Shown here: positions 36,748-48,800 of the stretch, one piece after another
How the letters are laid out: every line of letters begins with the position of its first letter
How positions within the stretch are numbered: position 1 is the first letter of the stretch
Origin: Zygnema circumcarinatum
Lineage: Eukaryota > Streptophyta > Zygnematophyceae > Zygnematales > Zygnemataceae
Direction: 5' to 3'
Length of the DNA stretch: 64,000 nucleotides
Assembly (NCBI GenBank): GCA_037447605.1
Contig: CM074811.1
Coordinates: forward strand, 1,261,027 to 1,325,026
Program-made: the position numbers and the translations under genes
The notes under the pieces: model-generated
Database searches by the model: none
What the model saw: the letters and a program-made list of their open reading frames with translations, nothing else
Told to the model about the DNA's origin: nothing

Positions 36748-37526
36748 TGTCCCAACCATTGCCTTTCTGCAGCTCTCTTCATTTCCTGCCTCCTTTTCTC
36801 CTTCCTTTTTTACTGCAAGTGGTACATGTTTGCCTTGTACGGGGAAGAGAGAGCGGGTCCCAAGGGGCTAGAGAAAGCATAACCTGCCAACTATGCTTTT
36901 GTCCGAGTACACTTGATGGCATCGCCATTGTGAGATCAATGCCAGATCACATTCTCTTCTTTTTTGTTTGCCCATTAATAAGGAGGCATTGAAACAGAAA
37001 ACAAGATTTGTGTGAGTGTTGTCCTTTGGTCTACTTTTCTTGTTACTGTATGATTAATTGCTTACTATTTTTAGACTTCTAACTTTATTTTCTGCTTAGC
37101 TCCAATGTTCTTTATCGATGAGTTGTTTTTGCAGATTGAGCATTCTGATCGATTTTATGTTCCCTTTTTCATGTGACCTTTCTCGACCACCTTTCTTTGG
37201 CGCCCCCATTCTACTATCGTGCTATCATGACTAACGTCTGACCTCATAATTTGTGATAATATTAGACAAGTCGCATGTAGGATAACAGTTAGATTTATGG
37301 AAATATTCTTCTTAGCGTTGCAAGCATGTGTTGTATTCGACTGATTGCATGCTGAAAGTTTACACCTTGAGTGAGAATCAGCTTTACATTGCATTTCGAT
37401 TCGAGAGTTGCGACTTTGAAGCATAGAGTCACACGATGTTTAAATCATAAGAAACTTGTGTGAACTCCAAAATCGAAAGGCACTTCAAATGATGTAGCAC
37501 GTGAAACACGTCCGGCTGTGGACAGA

Positions 37527-37663
37527 ACCGCTGGATCAACCGTTGGATCAACCGTTGGATCAACCGCTGGGTCAGCCGTTGGATCAACCGTTGGATCGAC
37601 CGCTGGATCGGCCGTTGGAATTGTTGCGAACCGTCGATTCGCGGCCCGGCCAACCATTGCGAG
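37527..37663 (+). repeat. 12-bp minisatellite (TTGGATCAACCG) with tail, copy 2
   Basis: About eight units in the same orientation as copy 1, with the identical tail. The spacing between copies is about 900 bp. Confidence 0.9.
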
Positions 37664-38010
37664 TGGTCTCACCTCCTATTGAACGAACACCGAAAAGTTG
37701 AAAACCAACCCAACCAACCACAGTGCCTACATACAAGCAGAGAAAGGGAGAAAAAGAAATAACTTGGAGTCCTTTGTTCTACACTTTTTCTCCCTTCAGA
37801 GATTTTATTTCGCTTGGTTCACGTGTGTTGAACCGAAAAAATAGTTCAATTTTTTTTTTTCAGCCATCCCCATCATCGAGCAAAAACTCCTCGATCTCTG
37901 CCCTGCAAAGACGTAAACACAAGAGCTTAAGCAAGTAGCAAGCAAACCAATTAAGCTCACTCTAGACACAACATCAACAGCAACCCTAACCCCCCCCCCC
38001 TCCTTCCCCC

Positions 38011-38020
38011 NNNNNNNNNN
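38011..38020. other. Assembly gap (10 N)
   Basis: Ten Ns flanked on both sides by the same agcaaccctaacccccc...tccttccccc sequence (about 37979-38010 and 38021-38052). The gap probably joins two overlapping contig ends with the overlap counted twice. Confidence 0.9.
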
Positions 38021-38172
38021 AGCAACCCTAACCCCCCCCCCCTCCTTCCCCCCCCCCCCTCCCCCCCTTCCCTTTCCGACAAATTCAGCGAATGTGGAGC
38101 TGAAAGATGGGCCATCGTACAAACCTCATTCGAAAAACGGTGCCCAAAGCAGGTCCCAATAACACCCCTGAC

Positions 38173-41100
38173 TTACCGCGCTCTTTGCCGCCTTTCTGCC
38201 ACCGACCGAAGCCCTCTTGATCGGATAATTGGCGGCATCAATTCCAACACCCTACCTCCCCTCGTTGAGCTGCCTGCAATGTCCTCCGCAAGAATGCTGA
38301 ACCTACAGCTTCTACAAGCGTTTCGATGTGGCGAACCGTTCTTCAACTCCGTAGGGAGAGAGAAGCCCACTTTGATGCTCTCACCATTACCTCCCAAACC
38401 CTCATCGTTCACTGCGGGGAGATCCCTCAATGCAAGTGGGGCCCCACATATGAAGCACAACTCTAATGGGTCACAAGACAATCCCTCTATCGATGTTGGG
38501 GTCGCTGTGATTTTCTCTGAACTGTCTGCCTGCAATGGCATGCTTGTGTTACGCAATGTGCTTTTCTGTTGGTGGGAGCCATCCTCAATGGGAGCACAGT
38601 TGAAAGCAAAGGGCTGCAGCTTGGCTGCTGTTCGCACGATGGTGTACTCCCGAGATGGGTTCTCCACCTGCATGATCAACACTGCCGAATTGAGTTTTGC
38701 ATACAGCTCCAATATAAAAGAGTGGAAAGGAGCAAAGGAAAAGGGGGAAAATGTCACCTGCACTCATTTGTTATGTAAAAGACGAAAGCGCACCTGAAGA
38801 GCATTCACAAATTCGTTCGTCAAAGCACTGATGCTTTTGCGGGCCACTTGGAGGGTTCCCATTTGTCGTACAAAAACTGTTTCTAGCCTGCCGGACAATA
38901 CATACGCAAAACAGATAAGCCGCTTGAGAACCAAGCTTTCTCCCCTAATTCTTTTATGCGGACTATTGTTTTGCCTGCAGTTCGACAATCTGACAGGACA
39001 TGCTCTGCTGATCATTCTGTAGAAACATGCTGATGCAACAGTAGGGTAAGGATGTACAATCCAACCTGGAGAGATGGCAGTGCAGGGCAAGCTCTCGAGC
39101 CACGCAATCCCTCAGTGGCAATACGACAGGAACTGACCATCGTGCATCATAAGGCTGAATATCTGCAGGGAGGGCAAATCCTCGGCCCTGTATACCGTAT
39201 CGCCAATTTTAGTGTGTTGTCCAACAACACCGTCTTTTCAAAAGGCACAACATTACAGTTTGTGTCTGGAAGCAAAAGACCAGAATCACTGGTCTACAAG
39301 TCCAGCATAACTAAACTACTAAAAAAAAATATAATATTCGTCAGAAAGCTTGTCTCTTTCCAAAAGAGGTGGACATCAAAGACAAACAGAAAAACCACAC
39401 CTTAGTTGTAGCTGCGATGACCCGAGCAGCTATCCTGGAAGTGCATGTCCCAAGCACCACCTTTGTGTACCGATGCACTTGGGCTATCTGCAGCTCACAA
39501 GGATCCAAGCGTTCTCGCATTAAATTGACTTGTCAAAACTACCATAATGATGCGACTGCAATATCTTCTATCTCAGTAAAGACCGTAACTGAGTGCTAGC
39601 TACAATGATAAGCCCACTCTTCTCACCTGCTGGAGCACCTCCATGCGAAGGGACTCCACCAAGTCTTCCTTGCCAGTCTGATCTTTTATTCCATCCAACA
39701 AAGCAACTAACTTCCGAGCTCGCTCGAGTGGAATGTCTGTGTGAAGCCCTCTAATTTTGCCAACTGATCCATAGGACCGCTCTGGGTCCTCCAAATCTGG
39801 TGCACTGCTCGCGTCAAGAGCTTCCTTAGTCACTGATCTGCCTTCTCTCTCTATTAAGCATCCCCCTCCATTTACGGCTGCAGACAATTCCACCCTATCC
39901 TCCATTTTCTGAGCTTCTAGAAAGCCATTAATAGCACCATCTCGGGACTCCCGTCTCTCCTCTGCACTTGTAATGGCGGCTTCTTCAGAGTAACAAAATA
40001 CGTCTTCCAAAGAAGCTACATGAAGACGGATGGGCTCTGCACCAGTTGGGTTTGCCCGACAAATTTTCCTGATTTCTTCTACCTTCTGTGCAGCCTCTTC
40101 AGCACTGACGCCAGTCGCTAATCTCTCTTCTACAAATGCAATGCCCAAGCTAAAAGCTATTCGTCCACGCTCAGCAGCAGCTTCTGCATCAGTCTTCGCA
40201 GCAGATTGAATCTCACGAAGAAACTCAAGTGCGACTCTGCAGTTAATAACCTCACAATGTTTAAATCAGTCAATGCTTGTAGCCAAAGACCAAAAATATG
40301 AACCTCATTTCGAATTACTAAAGCTACCATTTTCTTCTGTGTGCCATGCTCCCAAACCCTACACAACTTTGCAGTTAACAGAGATAATGCCTTTTGTCTC
40401 GAATTTCTTGTCTAGATTCGAATTCGAAGTCCTTCATATGGGTTGAAAACTATTACTCAGAATTCTCTAAATTTAGCTTCTCCTCGTACGATATGGATTT
40501 CCTATCCCTTCCATAAAATGATCCTTACAACATAGAAATATTAATACCAGAACAAGATAGGCAATATGAGACCATAGTATGTAGTAGACCGCTTTATGCA
40601 TCCCACTTGTCTATGGATGGTTGCTTGCCTGGAGGAATGGCTGCCTGAAAAAGCCAATAAAACGCGGTCATGTCGAGTAATAAGGGAATGTTTGTTAATG
40701 GCTGATTTGAACTTGGCTAACAAAAGGTTATGCAGGCAGGATCTGCATACTGCTTCTCTTTGGTTAGCCATGGCTTCTGCAGCTGCTTCTTTGCACTTGA
40801 TGCAGAGCTCCCGCTTACTTCCTCTCCTCGCCTTCGACATCCCGGCTTCTTGATAGATTTTCTGTTGACCAATTTCTTCAAGAGCGCAGCCATGTTCCCC
40901 CTCTACACTGTTGTCTGGATTGATAGTTTTGCCTCTCAGTCCTGCTCTTTTCTGATCATCTTTCTCCTCTTTTTCACAACCCTTGGCGCACAAATTGCAG
41001 GCAGCACCTTTACATGATTCCCTACGTTCAGGAAGTTCAGAAGACCGTGTGCATAATCCAGAGCAGGAATCTCCTGTCTTGCAGCCAGCGCATCCTTCCT

Positions 41101-41176
41101 GCGCATGCTTCTCCCCTACAATATACTCTTGCGCATCATCATCATCTTCCTGAAAGCAGCCAAAACCAGAGCTCAT
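38173..41176 (-). CDS. CTU2: Cytoplasmic tRNA 2-thiolation protein 2 (CTU2/NCS2)
   Basis: Partner of CTU1/NCS6 in 2-thiolation of the wobble uridine (mcm5s2U34) in cytosolic tRNAs. Exons (- strand): 40629-41176, 39627-40236, 39401-39487, 39066-39187, 38794-38887, 38173-38667; phases fit, giving 651 residues. Typical blocks: CIKC and CRSC zinc ligands (about residues 125-147), LLLAKFKSAI, the degenerate PP-loop VLLAFSGSHSSRVALEFL, IAFVEE, VLGTCTSRIAARVI, GFALPADIQPYDARWSVPVV and LPLRDCVARELAL. A C-terminal zinc module is CFICGAPL...CRSCRF. The N-terminus carries an extra Cys-rich stretch (nine Cys in residues 7-67). Exon 1 to 2 splicing requires a GC donor (AG|gcaagc). Longer than most homologues because of the N-terminus and exon 2. 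Confidence 0.92.
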
Positions 41177-42479
41177 AGTCTTCAAATTTCCAGCTGCTGC
41201 ACAGAGTTCAAAATGTTTCCAAATTCTCCTTACTCATCTCCGCAACCAGTACATAATTTCTATAACCAACTTTGAAAGCGCCCGCCCCAACACAGCAGCA
41301 AAGCTCAACAAGATAACCGCCCTCTGCCTTTCGAGATCAACATGAAATCCTTGTCTCGAAACATAAATACCAGCGTCCGCAACGTCCTTCTACGTGGTAC
41401 ATTTCCGTGCTATTCGCTTTCTACCGTCCTCAAGTCGCAGGCAGTGCAACCTGAACTAAAGCTCTTGTTCAGTCTTCTGACTGAGAACTTCCACCTCCCT
41501 CCCTCCCTCCCTCCCTCGCTCTCTCTCTCGCTCTGCTGCATGTGATAAGGCTTTAGAAAGTCCCCTCTTTCCTTCCTTCTGTGGGGCATTTCCTCTCCTG
41601 CCGGAGCTGGCGGTAGAGAGAGTCGTTTGGGAAGGTGCTGTTGAATTGGAAGACTGTGGACTCTGCCTACTGGCGCTCTGGCCTTTTCAAAGAACTAATG
41701 ACGACTCCGCTCCACATGTCGTGCTATCGTGATTTCAAGTAATTTCTTTCTTCCTCTCTCAGTTTTACGGGATGATGCCAGTGGACCACCGCATTGTGTC
41801 AAATGTGGTCATCAAAGAAGGACTAGCCTGATTGCAGACGCAATCTCAATTATGTGCCTGTGAGGTACGAGAAAGTATTTAGCGATTGAAAAGCATCACC
41901 TTCCAGACAAAGCACATCCTTTTGTTTTTTATGTGAGCTTTCGATAGGTAGAATTGCCAAGCCGACCGCATGATGACCCGAATTCCACTTCCGAAAGAAA
42001 AAATTCGTATACTGGGCTGCGCGCTAGCTTTGTGCTTTGAATACACAACAATTCCCCAGACACATTGTGCGAGACAAACAATCTGGTCTCTAGGTGGCCA
42101 CCTTCTAGTGACTGGTTGGTTTCATTCTTCTTCATTCTGACATGCACTGTGCAATTGCTTACGCTACATTTCCGCTCCTTCTTTATCAAGGCAACGAGCG
42201 CGCTTTGATTGCAAAGGGCAGGGTTATCTGAAGATAGAGTCGCGATAAGGCAGGAGGCTTTCTTGCTATTTTCTCTGTTTTCCCATTGCCTCCAGTCGTC
42301 AAAAGCACTTGCTTATAGGAACAAACAGCCGGGAAATGATTTCATCAAATTATACCGGAAACTTTTGATCTTGCAATGTATGTGAATTTCGCCAAATCCA
42401 TTTTGTCCATGTGAATCGTGTACACGATTTCTGTATTCAGTAAAACTGATCATGTGTAGGGGATCACGTTTACCCCTGA
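41177..42479. promoter_or_regulatory. Divergent upstream region of CTU2 and PEX3
   Basis: 1.3 kb between head-to-head starts. Contains a (ccct)n/(ct)n tract at 41492-41532. The PEX3-proximal end holds a short upstream ORF. No gene supported. Confidence 0.5.
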
Positions 42480-42487
42480 ATGTGTAG
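42452..42487 (+). promoter_or_regulatory. Upstream ORF overlapping the PEX3 start
   Basis: ATG at 42452 opens an 11-codon frame ending at TAG 42485-42487, overlapping the PEX3 ATG (42480) in another frame. If this is in the transcript, it would lower PEX3 initiation or make it depend on leaky scanning or reinitiation. The transcript start is not known, so its presence in the mRNA is inferred. Confidence 0.5.
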
Positions 42488-44914
42488 GGCGTGGATTAAG
42501 AAACGGCGACGAGCTCTGTTAGTGACAGCGGGCGTTGTGGGGGTGGGTATCGGAACATATTATCTTGTAAAGAACTATTCCGCGGCATTGGAGTATGAGA
42601 AAAAGCGGCAACAGCGACAAGTGGCGGATGAAAGAGCAGAAGCCCAGTGAGTTTTTCACCATTAGTGAGACAACACACATATCGCTAATGTTTGCCTGTA
42701 CCTCAATGGAAATCCTTTTTGTAGTTATCATAGTTGTGGGATCCTCTGTGAAAGGGTGAAGATGATGTATCTCAAGCAGTTGCCCTTGCTCTATCTCTAA
42801 TGACGCCCTGATAACCCTTAACGCACAGAGATGTGTTGAGGAGACAATATTTCTCCAACTATGGTTCATGCTGAGAAGACTTTTTATTGGCTGCTGGGGG
42901 TGGGATACGTAGACTGCAGAGCCATTTCGAAAGCGTGCAGAAGATTTCTGACTTGACTACCCTTCCTTCAGTGCTACCACATCTCAAGTCACGTCTATTT
43001 GAAGCAGTTGACTTGTCAAGCCTTACAGAGAAGCTTATGGCAGGGAAGCATCCACAGCAACCGCTGACGCCAACTGAAAAAATGCAAATCTGGCAAGACC
43101 TTAAAGAGCTAAGTGAGTATGCTGATACTCTTGCATTGGTCAGTTAGTCTGCTTCATTGTCGTATAACAGGCCTTCCAGTTACGTAGAACGATATCTATG
43201 TAGGTCTGTACAATGTTCTTGCTTTCAATGTTTGTAAATGCTGCCATATACCAAATGGTCTCAGTAAACCCTTAGTCAATGTGCTTGTTCACGTGCTCCT
43301 GGGCCAATTTTGGTGACAAGTCAGACGGTAATTTCTTAGTCTGACCAGCACTGTGGGGCTATGGGATACAGGTTTCACCCGAACTTTCTGTGCTATGTGG
43401 GGAGTGAGCTTGCTGAATCTCTTTGTCCGGACACAGTTAAACATTTTAGGGCGCAGAGTGTATATTGATACGGCACAAACCTCTGCAGCGCAGGCCATGC
43501 CTCATAATCACAAGGTGAATGGTGCGATCCTCACTGAGCCTTGGGGCAATTCTGGAGACCTTTGATCAGCATGTTGTTTAAGCTGCAGTCGTAGATTTCA
43601 AGCTGACTTATGCTGGAGGGTAAGAGGGAGAAGGAGTGACTTACTGCTTGAATGGGCTGCAAACAGGTGGGGCATAAAGCTCTTACAAAAGGTACCCAGC
43701 ATAAATTCATTGCTTTTGCGGACTACTTACCACATCGAGGGTTGGATGCACTCATCGCCGACTGCCATGAAGTGGTACGGGACGTAGTGAACAGGTTGGT
43801 GCTTGCTCACTTTTATACTTTAGATAACTTCCGGTTGTTTTCAAAAGAATTTGTCCTCACCATTGTCAGTGACCAGTGCACTGGTCCTGAAAAAATGTTA
43901 GTATTCTAGTACATGGCTCTGAACAAGATTATACCTTTTTTATCTGCTTGTGTGCAACCACGAGTCATCAATTGTTTAGGGACCATCTATGCTGCACTTC
44001 CAGGGCCATGAGCTCCGTAAACTTCTGCGCGTTATAAAATGGCCGTTTTTGTGCAGCTATCTCAGGAAATCTATGCACTCTCACCGTGATTATAACATCA
44101 TTAAATGACCGTCAAGAGTATTGGAGTACTGTGGGGGTGTGGGAGTGATTCTCTCAGGGTAGCAGAAATGATACTGATTCGATGGTAGATACTTGTCCTC
44201 AACTGTGCAGTAAATCGCTGAAGGAGTTGTACACTTTGGAACAGCTCAGAGACCTTCTGTGCACCATTAGAGACGCTTTTGATAGAAAGGGTCCCATGTG
44301 GCTCTCATATGTCCTTCCAGAAGACAACACATTGCCAGAGGACCTTGCAGCAGCGTCTTCAGCAGCGGATGCAGCTCAGAGGCAGGCAGAAAATACAACA
44401 GTTGACGAGGAAGAAGACATGCTTAATGACCTCATGGACGAGACAAGGGCCGTCTTGACCAGGTGCGGAACTACTACAAAGAGAGTCAGAGTACTGTAAT
44501 ATGTTGATTGAGGTGGAAACTGTAGGAATTGTTGAGTGCGGCAAACTGACATGCCTTTTAGAGGGGTTGAATGATAATACGCAGACGCACTCAAGGTTTT
44601 GATGTGATATTTTGACTTTTGCTTGCAGTGAGGATTTCCGCTATGTGCTTTCTGTAGCCCTTGACGCAGTGACAGAGGGAGTTTTGGAGGAGCTAAGGAG
44701 TACTTTTGAAGCCCAAGCGGGACGAGGCATTCATTTGGCGAAGCTTCTCCCTCCAATTGCAAGCGTAGGAAGCTCTCTCCTTGACCTTCCGCAAGACAAT
44801 CCGTACATCCAGACATTGGGTAACATGCCTGAATTGAAGACCTTTTGTACCAAAGTCTATGCAGATGCCATCACAGGCCATGGTAGACAGCCTCAAGGTC
44901 TCCTATCCAATTAG
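42480..44914 (+). CDS. PEX3: Peroxisomal biogenesis factor 3 (PEX3)
   Basis: Peroxisomal membrane protein that docks PEX19 and inserts membrane proteins. Exons: 42480-42646, 42913-43112, 43372-43514, 43667-43794, 44211-44462, 44629-44914; all phases fit, giving 391 residues. The N-terminus is basic (IKKRRRALLVTAG), then a membrane anchor to about residue 32, then charged YEKKRQQRQVADERAEAQ. Conserved blocks: LQSHFESVQKISDLTTLPSV, LTPTEKMQIWQDLKELSFTR, LFVRTQLNILGRRVYID, FADYLPHRGLDALI and MWLSYVLPED. An in-frame TGA lies directly before the ATG, so the start is firm unless there is an upstream exon. A short uORF overlaps the start. Tail-to-tail with PWP2. Confidence 0.94.
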
Positions 44915-45838
44915 TCTCTCATTGTGAAGGTCTTTGTCCCTGTTGTTAATGCATATCAGTGCTAAGGTGGGCTGTCCCTACTCCTTCAGTAAGCGGTCTT
45001 ATGTTTCACTACTGGCTCTCTCCCTGTAGCCGAGCTGTCCTCATGCTGAGGATGATAAGGGGTCAGTACTTCCTCTATTAGTGGGGCGAGGATTTCTGTA
45101 TTGGCGACTCTTAGTAAGAGGATAGTAGGGAAGGCAGGCTGTGGCGGACAGAGACCAAGTGTATATTGGATTCTGGAATAAAGGGAAATCGTTGTCCATG
45201 AGAGTTGGAAGAGCTTTTTCTGCTCCCTGTCAAAAGCTGCTTTAAGGAATTTGCATAAAGATCTGGGCAGACTATTAAATGAACTCAACGATGTCTTTGC
45301 CAAAGCTTGAGAGGAGGCAGGAGGACAACCGTCTATTTGGAAGTAGGGCCCACGCCTACTTACAGCTTTATTGGCTTTAGAAAAAAATATGGTATTATTG
45401 CAGCTCAGGTAAGCCAAGGTTAGGGGGGTGACACTGCCAACAAGTCCGTCCTGGTGCTCCGAAACTTTCCCCTCTCTCTCTTCCTCCCCCCACCACTCCC
45501 GCGGTCCACTCACTGTGAGTGTCTGGATACACTGAGGAAGAAGGGTAGAGACAAGAGGAGCAACCTACAACTGTCTCTACGCTTCCATTTTCTGCCTGCA
45601 AAACTGTGGAGATATCGACCTTCCGCGTGAGCACACCTGGAAATTCTCAGTTTGACATTTCAGTGAAGCAGATGGCTGCTACGGCAGGCAGCAGCCTCTC
45701 CTCGACAACTACCTTCGCGACAGGGGCCCTCATTGGGATCGATAGTCTGAGAAATATAAAGCCCCTGTTACAGGAAGCGTCATCTGTACACCAAATGAAA
45801 TGCGCCGTGCGTGCACTTATTAAAAAGGTTAAAAGGGT
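44915..45838. other. Intergenic region between converging PEX3 and PWP2 genes
   Basis: 3' flanks of both genes. The open frames here lack family resemblance. No repeats seen. Confidence 0.55.
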
Positions 45839-48800
45839 TCAATCTGCACTGCTGTCTCCCACTGCTTTTCGGGCCCGTTTTGAGCCAGGAAGGGAGTCTT
45901 CTGGTCCGGTTTCATCTGTGGGAGGGGGTTTGGGAGAAATAGAGGTGAGGTAGCGGAGGAGGTAGAGGTTGCTAGTAGACGACTGCGCCAAGTCTTCATG
46001 CAGCCGTGTAAGGCCTTTCTGAAGGGCTCTCATGGCAGGCAAGAGCTGCTTTGAGCCCTGCGCTTGCAGCAATTTTCCGTGTGCCACACAAATCTCCTGA
46101 ATACAACAAAAAAAGAAATCCGTAAGCACCCAAACTTTGGCAATGCTCTGCTCACATTCGACTTAAATAAAAATTTGTGACCTTCGGGCCGTATTCCGCT
46201 GATGTTAGTCTAGAAAAGAAAAACCTTCCAATGGCGACTGCCACGTACACAAAACCAATCATACACAATCTATTCTGCAGACATGGCGAGCCATCATCGG
46301 CAAAGTCATGGAACTCAACTAAACTAAACCATCAATGGAGTTCAGCCTTTACCTGAATCCAATGTAAAACGAACTCCAAATGGGGAGAGTGCTCCAAGTA
46401 GTGCGCGAGAGCAGAGAGAAGGGGACCTAATCGGGAGCTTGGGACAGTCGCCGCCACAGTCTTGATGTCAGAGGGAGGTACGGCCTCCACAGCTTTTCTT
46501 AAAAGGAGGGGCTCATTCAGCCGCAATGCGAGAAGGAGAGCCATGCTGAAACGCCGAGCTTTCAAAGCCTCTTCTAATGTCTGCTCATACCTCCAGTAAG
46601 GAGTCTTAGATTAGGCTTTACCGACATGGTCTTTGACCAGCTTCGAAGAAAAACCATCAAAGCATAGGCACATGTTTGCGACGAGGATATCTAGAGGAGT
46701 AGATTGAAGATATCTGAACAGCTTTGTTTCAGAGTCTTGTGAAGGAGCAAGATTGTTTCATTGCAACATTAGCAGGTTGCATGCTTCCAGTACTCACCTC
46801 CGGAGTGACATCCACATCAAGGTCTGTAGGATCGAAGACAAGCCCATCATCCAAGGAGTACAGAAGCACTCCCTCTGTGGTAGCGGCAGCCCAGCAATGG
46901 CCAGTGGGAGATATACGAATGGCCTTTGTCCGAGCCACAGGGCGGCCTCTATTAGCCACAGCACCTGGAAGACCCATGCCCTTATTGGGCAGAATTTGGC
47001 CAGTATTTTCGTCATCACTATCATTCAAGTCTAGTAGATCCAAGGGGCCTGCATCAGTCATGTGCTTGCTGTTCAGCATATCCAGCACACCATCAAACGA
47101 TTTGTTGGAGGTGATTTCAAACTTCCGCAAGAGAACCTGATAAACCCCACTTGCAAAAACGTAGTGAGAAGCAGAGGGAAAGTGAGCTAGGTAAACGAGT
47201 TCATAGAATTCACTGGCCAGTTTTTAAGCAGGGACGACTGGGGACAAGACCTACTTCAAACCCTCTTGCAGGAGGCAAACAAGCGAATGAAGAATAACCC
47301 ACCTTTTCTCCCACATCGTAGCAGCAGATGAATTTGCTAGTGCCGGCCGCAAGCAGATATGAACCATCGGCTGAATAACAAAGGCTGTTAAAGCACTTTC
47401 CAGAACTCTTGTTTGCAGCTGTCTGCCGATCACCTGCAAGACGTCCCCCAGCAATGTCCTTTCTGCCTTCTATGAAACCCTGAAGCTCTGCTTCCAAAGG
47501 ATCCCACAAATATATGTTTCCATCCAGCGTAGCACTCGCCAATTGGCGACCATCCGGCTTATAAGCGACTGCCAACACATCATGTGTATGTTGAAGGACC
47601 TCCACTCCACCCTTGCCTTCAAATACATTCCAGATGCGCACTGTAGTATCCCATGAAGCTGACGCAAGTGTTTCCTGTTGCATAGTAATAGGATGGACAC
47701 AAAACAGTAGAGATTAAGGAGGTGAGACATCATGGAGCAATGGTAAGACTAAGGCTGCCAAGTGACCTTCAAAGGAAAGATGTAATTAGTAACATGTAAT
47801 TTGCAAAGAAATAGCGAGAAATTCAAGAGGAGGACAGTGCAGCATTGCACAGCTCCTAGCCATGAAGGAACTAGAAATCCCACCTGTGTAGGTGAGAAAG
47901 CTATACCCGGCACTGGACCCTCATGACCGCTCAGGATATCCAGCAATCGCCCCGTTTTTATAGACCAGACAAATATCTGCAGCCCAACAAAAGTGTTGCT
48001 GTTACTGGAGACTGCATCAGCACTTCACATTCAACTTCTTGAAGCGGCAGCTACGTCGTCTGGACCACCAGCTTCACAATCTATCCTTAAGAGCAACTTC
48101 ACGAATCCTAAAGAATGCACAAAACCCATTTGTTCGAAATATGCCGTTCACACTAGACGAGCCAACTCTCATGATACCTGATGCCTGCAACATTAAGAAC
48201 CGGAACCTTACGCAAGCAGCTGCTCATCCGCACCGCCATCACTCACCTGGAAAGTGTCAAGAGATGCAGCGCATACAATATCGCCCGCAGGGTGCACCGC
48301 CAACGCTGCAAGTTGGGTGGGCTCTGGAGAAGTGAATGTGCGGAAGTTGCGGTAGCGAAGGAGGTCCCATGCACGCACAGTGCCATCTAAAGAGGCACTG
48401 AGGACAGCACCACTATTTGGGAGAAACTGGACACCCGTGATGGGCATAGTGTGCTCACTCAGAGTAACAAAACAAAACCCTGAGTTCACATTCCATACCT
48501 GTAAGCCAAATACTTAAAGAGTCAGGCAATGGTTCTTGCTTCAATGCAGGCTGCCTTTTTCAAATCGACGACTACCCAGTATATGCATATCACAGTAGTC
48601 TTTTTTTACTTTCAACAATGCAGGGAACTTAAAGATTAGGTGATAGTGTGGGACCAAGCCTATGTTGAGACAATGAGTAAAAAACTGAATAGAAGCCATG
48701 AAACTCAAATTGTGCTCATACTTCAGTCGCTGGTGCGAGAAAGAGCTCCTTGTAAGCCAGAAGCATACTTATTAGAATATATCCAGAAAATGGATTTTTC

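Larger units (their letters stand above)
36413..38172. other. Intergenic region upstream of YIP1 gene, with duplicated minisatellites
   Basis: Holds two copies of a 12-bp minisatellite plus a shared tail, an (agag)n tract at 36463-36482, C homopolymers and an assembly gap. No coding frame with family resemblance. Confidence 0.55.
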
